A stretch of 9,371 nt of DNA from Chloroflexota bacterium. Its GTDB lineage: Bacteria > Chloroflexota > Anaerolineae > SpSt-600. The stretch is from positions 1 to 9,371 of the forward strand of contig DRAO01000438.1 of the NCBI GenBank assembly GCA_011041825.1, written 5' to 3'. A program made the translations under genes and the position numbers. Each line of letters starts with the position of its first letter. The first letter of the stretch is position 1. Under the pieces are notes generated by a model. That model searched no databases. It was not told where the DNA came from and saw nothing but the letters and a program-made list of their open reading frames with translations. Below are positions 1 to 5,800 of this stretch, piece after piece.

Positions 1-105
1 GAATTCGTGTCCCTCCACCTTTGATAGAAGGGCTCGAGCCTCCTTGGCCCTTTCCTGGTCTAAGATCACCTCGAGGAAGATGTTGGTATCAAGCAAGAGC
101 CTCAT
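1..105 (-). CDS. vapC: PIN-domain toxin, VapC-like (partial, N-terminal 35 residues)
   Basis: The gene is cut off by the window edge. Reading in from 105, the protein begins MRLLLDTNIFLEVILDQERA, and 35 codons are visible. The LDTN at residues 5-8 is the hallmark start of PIN-domain ribonucleases, whose first conserved acidic metal ligand is the Asp (D6 here). Known VapC toxins cleave RNA and are held inactive by a co-transcribed antitoxin. The start is firm: the ATG overlaps the stop of the preceding DUF2281 antitoxin gene as ATGA, so translation is probably coupled. The remaining acidic residues of the active site lie outside the window, so I cannot say whether the toxin is intact. Confidence 0.88.
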   Translation of the reverse strand, partial: MRLLLDTNIFLEVILDQERAKEARALLSKVEGHEF

Positions 106-314
106 CGTTCGCCAATTCTCCACTCCGCAATCTTGTGCTGGAGTTCTACGGAACTGTAGCGATCACGCAAATCTCTAAGTGCCCCAGCCCAATCGAACTT
201 GGGCCTCTGCTTAGGCCTCCTTGCCCTCCTCACCAGCAAAAACTCCACAAAATCCCGCACCTCCTCCTGAAGCTCAGGGGGAAGTTGCTCGACCATTTCC
301 TTCAAGCTCTGCAT
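102..314 (-). CDS. vapB: DUF2281/VapB-type antitoxin
   Basis: A 70-residue acidic/basic protein. The N-terminal part (about residues 8-30) has the LPPELQEEVRDFVEFLLVRR pattern typical of DUF2281 antitoxins, in which a short helix starts with LP and is followed by a V/L-rich amphipathic segment. The C-terminal part holds F40, W42 and SSVELQHK (54-61), ending in EWR, also usual for the family and likely the toxin-binding tail. An AGGAGG ribosome-binding site lies 7 nt before the ATG. The stop overlaps the vapC start as ATGA. By analogy with VapBC pairs it should neutralise the neighbouring PIN toxin and may autoregulate the operon. Whether this family binds DNA directly is less clear, because no ribbon-helix-helix or AbrB fold can be read from the sequence. 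Confidence 0.85.
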   Translation of the reverse strand: MQSLKEMVEQLPPELQEEVRDFVEFLLVRRARRPKQRPKFDWAGALRDLRDRYSSVELQHKIAEWRIGER

Positions 315-353
315 AGTTCAGCCTCCTCTCTGCCCAAATCCTCCCAGCAGGAT

Positions 354-410
354 GGCGAATGATGAATGGCGAATAGCGAATGGGCGAATGGTGAATGGCG
401 AATGGGCGAG
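354..410. repeat. Degenerate heptamer tandem repeat, consensus GGCGAAT
   Basis: Eight consecutive units of 7-8 nt: ggcgaat, gatgaat, ggcgaat, agcgaat, gggcgaat, ggtgaat, ggcgaat, gggcgag. It ends about 40 bp upstream of the vapB start. It resembles the short tandemly repeated heptamers known from cyanobacterial and some other bacterial intergenic regions, and the units differ mostly at their first three positions. It could be a slippage-prone simple repeat, or affect the spacing of the vapBC promoter. Its function is unknown. Confidence 0.85.
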
Positions 411-435
411 CAGGGTCCAGCCAATGCTCCGCCCA

Positions 436-462
436 CCCGTTGCACCTTTAATGGTGCACGGG
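436..462. repeat. Intergenic hairpin, 10-bp stem with a one-base bulge
   Basis: CCCGTTGCACC (436-446) and GGTGCACGGG (453-462) are complementary except for one bulged T, with a six-base loop TTTAAT. Neither strand has a U-run directly after the stem, so a standard intrinsic terminator is unlikely. It could be a REP-like element or a protein-binding palindrome. Confidence 0.6.
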
Positions 463-642
463 CTCCGTATTTTCCCCTTTGTTCCCCATAGCCCAATAAC
501 TTTGGATTTCCCCGTTCCCTAGCACAAAACCCTGGAGAGTTTACACCCCTGTAAGGAGCTTAGGAGCGTTAGAGGGTAGCTCCCCACTTGAAAGAAGAAT
601 CCCCAGAAAGTCCCACACTCTCTAGCAGGAAATTCAGAATCC

Positions 643-688
643 TTTCACCCTGATATTATAACGCATTTTCTTTACAATTAAGGTGAAA
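643..688. repeat. 7-bp inverted repeat flanking a TATAAT-like box
   Basis: TTTCACC (643-649) is repeated inverted as GGTGAAA (682-688), with 32 bp between. On the minus strand a perfect TATAAT lies in the interval, but no acceptable -35 hexamer is found at 15-19 bp, so promoter activity is uncertain. The arrangement could be an operator pair over a weak promoter pointing toward vapBC. Confidence 0.4.
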
Positions 689-715
689 TTTTGGTAACAT
701 CTTGGTAACAAAATT
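687..715. repeat. Direct repeat TTGGTAACA inside an AATTTTG/CAAAATT inverted repeat
   Basis: TTGGTAACA occurs at 691-699 and 702-710, 11 bp apart, about one helical turn. The pair is framed by AATTTTG (687-693) and CAAAATT (709-715). It lies 14 bp beyond the nusG-like stop codon. One-turn spacing of direct repeats suits cooperative protein binding; a weak hairpin is the alternative. Confidence 0.45.
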
Positions 716-728
716 GCAGAGCGACTCT

Positions 729-1217
729 TTATATCTTCTCCACCCAATCCACTGGCACTTCGCAACGCCGCAAGCTCCCCAGGAATTCTATCAAAATCCG
801 CACCCGGTGGGAAGCCGGCATAGGGGCCTCAAACACTGCTTCCAACCCCTTTAAAGGTCCCTGGGTTATCCGAACCCGATCACCCTTGCGGAGCCTCCCA
901 TAGCCATATTTCCTTATTTCCTCTACCTGCTCCCGGATGTATTCTATAACTTCATCCGGCACCACAGTCCATTCCCCGTCGAAACCAACTACCCGCCGCA
1001 AACCTGGAGTCCATTTTACCGCCGACGGCCCCACAACCTCCAGATCAAAACGGGCAAAGAGATAACAGGGGAAGAAAGGTTCCTCTTCCTCCCGGCGCCG
1101 TCGGGTACGCCATACCCGTATCGTGGGCAAGTATACTTCAATGCCCCGACTTCGCAATATATCAGCCACCTGGAATTCCTTAAAGGGTTTAGTATAGAGG
1201 GTATACCAGTGGAGCAT
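729..1217 (-). CDS. NusG-family specialised transcription antitermination factor (RfaH/LoaP/UpxY-like)
   Basis: A 162-residue protein. Residues 2-15, LHWYTLYTKPFKEF, match the W-Y-x-x-x-T-K/P start of the NusG N-terminal (NGN) domain. The NGN domain continues through FFPCYLFARFD (48-58) and the region near WTPGLRRVVGFDG (69-81), and should bind the clamp helices of RNA polymerase. A KOW motif follows at about 110-140 (KGDRVRITQGPLKGLEAVFE), then a beta-rich end. It is shorter and more basic than housekeeping NusG, and its place beside a Wzz gene is typical of NusG paralogues that promote transcription of long polysaccharide operons. The start chosen is the second ATG (1217), because GGAGGGG lies 5 nt before it; the upstream ATG at 1229 has no ribosome-binding site. 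The gap to wzz is 11 bp, so the two are co-transcribed. Its target cannot be told from sequence alone. Confidence 0.85.
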   Translation of the reverse strand: MLHWYTLYTKPFKEFQVADILRSRGIEVYLPTIRVWRTRRRREEEEPFFPCYLFARFDLEVVGPSAVKWTPGLRRVVGFDGEWTVVPDEVIEYIREQVEEIRKYGYGRLRKGDRVRITQGPLKGLEAVFEAPMPASHRVRILIEFLGSLRRCEVPVDWVEKI

Positions 1218-1220
1218 CCT

Positions 1221-1227
1221 CCCCTCC
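1221..1227 (-). promoter_or_regulatory. Ribosome-binding site of the nusG-like gene
   Basis: GGAGGGG on the minus strand, with the GGAGG core 5 nt before the ATG at 1217. It overlaps the alternative upstream ATG (1229), which itself lacks a site, and so decides the start codon. Confidence 0.75.
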
Positions 1228-1228
1228 A

Positions 1229-2662
1229 TTAACCGTTACATTCGCTCTGGACGGCTTCGCTCTCACGCCAATACTCGGCGAAGAAGGCACCAAAAACTCC
1301 CAGCATTAATCCTAATGTACCGGCAATGGCCGTGTTCATAAGCCTGCGAGGAGCCACCGGCCGTTCAGGGGGCAAGGCTCGAGCGGCAAAACGAACCTCG
1401 GAGCCAGGTACTTGCTGGGCAACTTCCACTTCAGCCAACTTGCGAGCTACAGTCTGATAAGTTTCCCAGGCCAAATCACGCTCGCTCTCAAGCTCCTTCT
1501 TACGAGCTTGCTCTGCTTCTAACTGGGCCTGAAGCCCGGTCAACTCTCCGGTCAATTCTTCTATGCGCTGCCTGAGGGGATCTGAAGAAGAGAAGGTGAC
1601 CGTAATAGACTCTGTGCTTAAAAGCTGTTCATTTAATCGAGCAATTTGGGCACGTATCTCTTTAGCCTTTTCTTCCAGGGTGGAAACAAGCAAACGCACA
1701 TCTTCAGGGTCAGCCGCAGGCGCTTCTTCACTCAAGACGACCTGCAATTGCTGTCCACTGATGCCAAGAGCTCGATTCTGAAGGCCGATGAACCCGAGAG
1801 CATTAGCCCACTCCCCAGCAGGAGCAGTGCCCATACGCTCCATCTGCTTCTGGAGATTACGGGCGTCCAATAGAACATGCTCAATAGAAGCAAGCTCAGC
1901 GTAATAATCGCTTAAAATCCCCCGCTGGGTCTCCAGGTATTTATCATAAAGGGCAGACTCATTCTGAGCAAGCGCTTTCCTGTAGCTCTCAATTAACTCC
2001 TGGCGATACTTGATTTCTCGCTCCAATTCCGGGATACGGCTTTGTGCTAGAAAAACCTCCAGCGCTTTTTGCGCTTCCTGATAACGCTTCTGAGCTTCCT
2101 CAGCCTGGGCTTTTACTTCCGCCACTGGTTGCTCCGGCTGACCATACACAGCATTGATATGCTTCTCAGCCTCCTTAGCCCAGGCATTGGCAATATCTGC
2201 TGCCAGGATGGGGTCTCTGGACTGCACTTTTATTAGGATGAGGGCACCCTTGTTTTCCACCTTCACCATCCCCATCAGATCATCCACCCGTTCGGCTACT
2301 TGAGCCAAGCGTTCCCTATTGTTCTCGAGTACAGCAGCAGCTATGGTGCCACTCCCCGCAAGAGAAGTTAAGGCCTCCCGACGGGCTTTCAAGTCAATAT
2401 GAGGTAAAAGCTCCTCCTCCGAAAGGGTTTTGAACTTGGGCTCAAAAGTTACTTCCGAACGAATCCGCAGCATAGCGAGGCTGGCCTCGGCCTCATAAGT
2501 AGGAGGGAGAAAGGAGCTAACGACAAAGGCCGCTATAGCGGCAATGAGTGTACAGGCTATAATCCAATACTTGTATCGTAAAAGGACTTCGATATATTGC
2601 CTCAAGTCTATCTCTTCTTCCATAAAGGCGCTTTCTCGGAGGTTATAAGGCTCTGGTTGCAC
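1229..2662 (-). CDS. Wzz/chain-length-determinant-family polysaccharide co-polymerase
   Basis: A 477-residue inner-membrane protein. A short cytoplasmic N-terminus with EEIDLRQYIEVLLRYKYWI (16-34) leads into TM1 (about 32-52), followed by PPTYEAEASL, the usual start of the Wzz domain (PF02706 type). The extracytoplasmic part is rich in Glu, Gln and Lys, with long predicted coiled coils (about 183-235 and 325-415). The Pro-rich ALPPERPVAPRR (429-440) precedes TM2 (about 442-463), as expected for the C-terminal GNVR-like region. The protein ends soon after TM2, so no BY-kinase domain is fused. Such proteins set chain length or aid export of O-antigen, capsule or exopolysaccharide. The start is GTG, supported by GGAGA 8 nt upstream; an internal ATG at 2623 (residue 14) is the alternative but has no good ribosome-binding site. 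A consensus promoter and a long structured leader lie upstream. No glycosyltransferase or polymerase genes are in view. Confidence 0.88.
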   Translation of the reverse strand: MQPEPYNLRESAFMEEEIDLRQYIEVLLRYKYWIIACTLIAAIAAFVVSSFLPPTYEAEASLAMLRIRSEVTFEPKFKTLSEEELLPHIDLKARREALTSLAGSGTIAAAVLENNRERLAQVAERVDDLMGMVKVENKGALILIKVQSRDPILAADIANAWAKEAEKHINAVYGQPEQPVAEVKAQAEEAQKRYQEAQKALEVFLAQSRIPELEREIKYRQELIESYRKALAQNESALYDKYLETQRGILSDYYAELASIEHVLLDARNLQKQMERMGTAPAGEWANALGFIGLQNRALGISGQQLQVVLSEEAPAADPEDVRLLVSTLEEKAKEIRAQIARLNEQLLSTESITVTFSSSDPLRQRIEELTGELTGLQAQLEAEQARKKELESERDLAWETYQTVARKLAEVEVAQQVPGSEVRFAARALPPERPVAPRRLMNTAIAGTLGLMLGVFGAFFAEYWRESEAVQSECNG

Positions 2663-2716
2663 TATCGCTCTCCTTCAAGGGGGATGCATAGGGAGAAACT
2701 GGATTTTCTCTGTCTG

Positions 2717-2779
2717 AAAAACACCAGCAGGAGGCTAATCCTGTACCGATTCACTCCGGCACCGGACCGGCCTCCCACC
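2717..2779 (-). terminator. Candidate attenuator: long hairpin plus U-run in the wzz leader
   Basis: In the minus-strand RNA, the arm from 2779 to 2757 (outer GGUGGGAGGC, then C, then GGUCCGGUGCCG) pairs with the arm from 2748 to 2726 (CGGUACAGGAUU, then A, then GCCUCCUGCU) around an 8-nt loop, GAGUGAAU. I count 21 pairs including six G-U wobbles, with two internal mismatches. Four nucleotides after the stem comes UUUUU (2721-2717). It lies about 50 nt after the expected transcript start and about 55 nt before the wzz start, so it could stop transcription before the operon. The U-run is short and not adjacent to the stem, so termination may be partial. It could instead be a recognition hairpin for a NusG-type factor. 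Confidence 0.5.
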
Positions 2780-2834
2780 CTGCCCTCTTATACAAAGCAT
2801 CCAAACAGTTCTTTATGGTAATCTCCGGAGTTAA

Positions 2835-2862
2835 ATTATACACAGCTATCATAATCTGTCAA
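2835..2862 (-). promoter_or_regulatory. Consensus sigma70-type promoter for wzz–nusG-like
   Basis: On the minus strand TTGACA (2862-2857) and TATAAT (2840-2835) are both perfect consensus hexamers with a 16-bp spacer. The expected transcript start is near 2828, giving a leader of about 166 nt before the wzz GTG. The promoter lies in the 259-bp gap after larA, so the wzz–nusG-like pair should be transcribed separately from the upstream metabolic genes. Confidence 0.85.
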
Positions 2863-2921
2863 ACATACCCCAGAAGAAAGCTTTTCAACAGCAGTTTCGC
2901 CATCAAAAACGAGGAGGCTTC

Positions 2922-4184
2922 TTACTCCACATAGGGGAACGAAGCTCCTCCCACAGGGAGGACAAGCACATCAGCACTGGGATAAATCTTGTCCAGGCTG
3001 CTCAAAGCCTCCTGAATATTGGGAGCCCATCCCATCTCCATATCAGCAAGCTGCTGCGGGGTGAGGCCCAGCGTTACTAAGAGCAATTTTTTGCTCTTAA
3101 GGAGTTTCCGCAGCCGAGAGGCCATAGGACCGCCGGTAGTGGACGCCTTCCCTTGAGCAATCCAGTCTACCACCTGATCGGGTTCTGGACGCTGGCTCAA
3201 GGTCTCATACATAAGCGGTCCAGCGCCGTCATTACAGGCGGAAAGAAGCAATATGGTGCCACCAGGCTTTGTGACCAAATCGGCCAAGAGGATGGCTTTA
3301 CCAGATTGAATGAGGTTTATCTCCAGAGGATAACCGCAGGTGATGGTGACATCGGCCTGATGAGGAACCGGGACACCATATACATCCAGCAGCCCCTGCA
3401 CAGCAGCTTTATGGGCTTCAGACACATCGCCAGCGTAAAGTTTATGAATCTGCTTACGAGTGTTGAGGAGCGCATCTATCTTCATATCTAATCCGGTGAT
3501 ACGGGCCGCCTCAAGCATTTCCTCCCAGAGGATATTGCCCTCCCGCTTGCCCTGCACAGTGCCTTCATAGCGGATAAGCACGTGGTTATGCTTGATGGTC
3601 TCCCGCCCGCATACACCGGGCAAGATTATCTTTGGCCCCCCGCTGTACCCGGCAAAATAGTGAGGGTTAACGGTTCCAACCCCCAGCTTGAGCTTGGCCT
3701 CGGCAAAGGTCTTATTGATCCAGCAGGGATTGCCACGCTTGGTAGTGCCCACAAGCACTAATCCTTCGGGGTCATCAGGATTGTGAACCGAGACCCGGAC
3801 CCGCTTGAGGATTTCGTCCCCCAATTTGGCCCGCAATTCTTCCTCTGTAGGTTCTCGATGGGTCCCCCTGGCTATGATTACTTCCACCTGCTCATCTGAG
3901 ACCCCAAGCTCATTGAGGTAGTTGAGCAAGGGCAAGATGATAAGCTCAGTGCGAGTTGGACGTGTTTGATCCTCGCTGAGGATGACAACCTTGCCATCGC
4001 CGAGGTCCTTAACCATCTCCGAGAGAGGTGGTGAGCCAATGGGGTTCTCAACGACTTTAACCACCTCGGAGGCCACATCTTCGAGGGGAGGTACATCCTT
4101 CGGTTCGGCCATTGCCAGGAGATTCCAGCCTCCGGGGAGCTCAAAGTCAATGCGATTGCCGTTCAAATATCCGTAGACCTGCAT
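2922..4184 (-). CDS. LarA-family (DUF2088) nickel-pincer-dependent racemase/epimerase homologue
   Basis: A 420-residue protein of the usual LarA length. The catalytic set of Lactobacillus plantarum lactate racemase appears at matching spacing: DQTRP with R75, GTHR with H109, H175 in NPHYFAGYSGGPK, K185 (equivalent of the lysine carrying the pyridinium-thioamide nickel-pincer cofactor), H201 in KHNH, and Q293/K296 in IQSGK. Conservation of all these residues argues for an active enzyme that uses the NPN cofactor and interconverts an alpha-hydroxyacid or related substrate. The exact substrate cannot be assigned, because the DUF2088 family is diverse. No larB, larC or larE cofactor-maturation genes are in the window, so the cofactor must be made elsewhere. 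The ATG is preceded by AGGAGG, 7-8 nt away. It follows the HAD gene by 39 bp and is probably the last gene of that operon. The first half of the protein is the N-terminal DUF2088 domain, the second the C-terminal LarA domain. Confidence 0.88.
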   Translation of the reverse strand: MQVYGYLNGNRIDFELPGGWNLLAMAEPKDVPPLEDVASEVVKVVENPIGSPPLSEMVKDLGDGKVVILSEDQTRPTRTELIILPLLNYLNELGVSDEQVEVIIARGTHREPTEEELRAKLGDEILKRVRVSVHNPDDPEGLVLVGTTKRGNPCWINKTFAEAKLKLGVGTVNPHYFAGYSGGPKIILPGVCGRETIKHNHVLIRYEGTVQGKREGNILWEEMLEAARITGLDMKIDALLNTRKQIHKLYAGDVSEAHKAAVQGLLDVYGVPVPHQADVTITCGYPLEINLIQSGKAILLADLVTKPGGTILLLSACNDGAGPLMYETLSQRPEPDQVVDWIAQGKASTTGGPMASRLRKLLKSKKLLLVTLGLTPQQLADMEMGWAPNIQEALSSLDKIYPSADVLVLPVGGASFPYVE

Positions 4185-4223
4185 AGTGCCCTCCTAACTC
4201 CTTTGTGTTAAATCTCCTGTGGA

Positions 4224-4874
4224 TTAAGGGGGAGCATTGAGGAGTTCCTTCACCACCCTTTCAATCTGGGCTAAGTTGTTTATTACGAAATCCACGCATT
4301 CATCTCCGCCTCTGAGCCCATCTACAAGTACGGTGGTCATCCCGAAATCCTTCGCCACCCGAAGGTTGCGCAGGCTATCCTCCACCAGGATGCATTCCTC
4401 ACCCTTCGCTTTTATTATGTCAAGGAAGCGCACGAATGCTTCGGGGGCCGGTTTGCAAATGTAACCCAAAGCCCTTATGTCCACAATGCGGGAGAAGAAT
4501 TCCTCAAGCCCCATAAAACGAAGGATACGCAAAGCGTGCTCAGTAGAAGCATTGGTAAAGATGATTTTCTCCAGGTTGATGTGGGAAAGAGCCTCCCGCA
4601 GGTCACGGCTATCGGGCGAAAGGTATTGCTCAAGGGGTATGTCGTGTACATAGGCGAGGTAATCTTCCGGGTCTATGCCATACTCTACCATTAAGCCCCG
4701 CAGGCTTGTGCCGTATTTGAGGTAATAATTGCGCCGAATTTGCTCTACAGTGGCAGGATCGAACCCCAATTTATCCACCATATACGAACGGATGCGTTCG
4801 TTAATGGCTCCCATTAACCCTGAATCCTTGGGGTAAAGGGTCTCATCCAGGTCGAATACCAGGTATTTTATCAT
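4224..4874 (-). CDS. HAD-superfamily hydrolase, pyrimidine 5'-nucleotidase type
   Basis: A 216-residue soluble protein. HAD motif I is FDLDETL (7-13), with nucleophile D8 and acid/base D10. Motif II is IFTNAS (105-110). The motif III lysine is K141 in CKPAPEAF, and motif IV is EDS (165-167), followed by N170 and A174 as in many subfamily I phosphatases. The helical cap lies between motifs I and II (about 16-85). DLDETLYP and the FTNAS/KPxPEAF pattern resemble the SDT1/pyrimidine 5'-nucleotidase group, which hydrolyses nucleoside monophosphates and other phosphate esters; the true substrate is open. The start ATG overlaps the stop of the transporter gene as ATGA, which fixes it. A longer reading of the same frame, extending upstream inside the transporter gene, has no domain sense. 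Confidence 0.86.
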   Translation of the reverse strand: MIKYLVFDLDETLYPKDSGLMGAINERIRSYMVDKLGFDPATVEQIRRNYYLKYGTSLRGLMVEYGIDPEDYLAYVHDIPLEQYLSPDSRDLREALSHINLEKIIFTNASTEHALRILRFMGLEEFFSRIVDIRALGYICKPAPEAFVRFLDIIKAKGEECILVEDSLRNLRVAKDFGMTTVLVDGLRGGDECVDFVINNLAQIERVVKELLNAPP

Positions 4875-5800
4875 ATAGCCTCCACTTGGATGGTTGATGG
4901 CTCCTCTTCCCTGCTTACTAAGAAAATTCCCCCTAATACTATTATACCACCAATAAGCTCTAAAAGCGAGGGTACCTCGCCCAGTATCAGGTAAGCCAGG
5001 ATCGTAGCTCCCACCGGCTCCCCCAATGTGGATACGGTGACGAATGTAGAAGACAGGTACCGCAGAGCCCAGTTGAAGGAAGAATGGCCGAGGATTTGCG
5101 GCACCAGCGCCAGCAACACAAACATCAGGTAGGTGCGAGGCGTGTATCCCCTGAAAGGAAGCCCTGCCACCAGGCAAGCTATGATCAGTGAGGTGGCCGC
5201 CGTCCAATAAGTGGGATAAATGTAAGCTACGATGGAAAGGCGCTGGCGTAAGCTCCTGCCTATGAGGAAATAACCAGAGACAGCTACAGCTCCTATTAAG
5301 GCTAGAAAATCCCCCCACACTGTACCTGGATCTACTTTTAACCCCCCGATGCCAATTATAATCGCACCGGTAATAGCCACTATGATCCCGAGAAAGCGCT
5401 GAAAGGATAATCGCTCCCCTAACAGGAAATGAGAAGCCACTCCCACAAACAAAGGCGAGGTGGTCACCAGAACTACCGAGGCAGCTACCGATGTATATTC
5501 CAAAGAAGCTATCCATGCGGCAAAATGCACTCCCAGGAAGAGCCCCGAGAGCACGGCTAATGCCCAGTCCCTGTGGGAGAGCTTGCCCAATTCGTGACGG
5601 ACTCGGGCGTAAGCGAGGGGGCTTAAAACCAGGGAAGCAATGGTAAGCCTGTAAGCTCCAATAACCAGAGCTGGAGCATCAGCCAGACGGATGAAGATAG
5701 AAGCAAAGGAAACGGCTAAAACCCCCACTACGAGCCCTAAATATGGGGCTATGCTCCCATTGCCCTCAGAGCGCCTCTTCAGCAATAAAACCTCTTTCAT
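4871..5800 (-). CDS. EamA-family (DMT superfamily) membrane transporter
   Basis: A 309-residue, strongly hydrophobic protein with about ten membrane segments arranged as two EamA repeats (roughly 18-152 and 162-297), the usual size and topology of the drug/metabolite transporter superfamily. Repeat 1 ends with ...[18 protein letters not shown]..., and repeat 2 has the parallel [22 protein letters not shown], so the duplicated family signature (E/P ... LGE) appears twice. Family members export amino acids, metabolites or nucleotide precursors; the substrate here is unknown. The start codon overlaps the stop of the pyrophosphorylase-fusion gene as ATGA with only a weak ribosome-binding site, which points to translational coupling. 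Its own stop overlaps the HAD phosphatase start in the same way. Export of a product of the neighbouring enzymes is possible but is inference. Confidence 0.88.
   Translation of the reverse strand: MKEVLLLKRRSEGNGSIAPYLGLVVGVLAVSFASIFIRLADAPALVIGAYRLTIASLVLSPLAYARVRHELGKLSHRDWALAVLSGLFLGVHFAAWIASLEYTSVAASVVLVTTSPLFVGVASHFLLGERLSFQRFLGIIVAITGAIIIGIGGLKVDPGTVWGDFLALIGAVAVSGYFLIGRSLRQRLSIVAYIYPTYWTAATSLIIACLVAGLPFRGYTPRTYLMFVLLALVPQILGHSSFNWALRYLSSTFVTVSTLGEPVGATILAYLILGEVPSLLELIGGIIVLGGIFLVSREEEPSTIQVEAI

Larger units (their letters stand above)
315..728. other. Gene-free intergenic region with several repeats
   Basis: No credible gene lies in these 414 bp. An open frame on the minus strand (496 to 302) is produced mainly by the heptamer repeat and has no family resemblance. 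The segment lies 3' of the nusG-like gene and 5' of vapBC. It contains a heptamer tandem array (354-410), a 10-bp hairpin (436-462), an inverted repeat around a TATAAT-like box (643-688) and an AT-rich direct/inverted repeat (687-715). The part next to the nusG-like stop is AT-rich, unlike the genes. No canonical intrinsic terminator with a U-run is visible after the nusG-like gene. Confidence 0.6.

Noticed and set aside
302..496. 64-codon open frame on the minus strand in the left intergenic region
   Set aside because: Much of its composition (repeated H-S-P, A-I-H-H-S-P) comes from the heptamer array, and it overlaps vapB. There is no family resemblance and no ribosome-binding site.
1218..1229. 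Upstream ATG of the nusG-like gene overlapping the wzz stop (TAATG)
   Set aside because: There is no ribosome-binding site before it. Its first four codons themselves form the GGAGGGG site for the ATG at 1217, and the protein family starts near W-Y.
2735..2800. Possible 21-residue leader peptide in the wzz leader, ending inside the hairpin
   Set aside because: The ATG at 2800 lacks a clear ribosome-binding site, and the peptide has no run of regulatory codons. Chance is a sufficient explanation, although its stop within the 3' arm is noted.
2890..2925. Possible terminator after larA (GGAG...CTCC followed by TTTTT)
   Set aside because: The stem is only about 4 bp and overlaps the stop codon, which is too weak to call.
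4875..5516. N-terminal extension of the HAD frame
   Set aside because: It lies wholly inside the transporter gene in another frame and has low-complexity Ser/His/Gly content. The ATGA junction fixes the HAD start at 4874.
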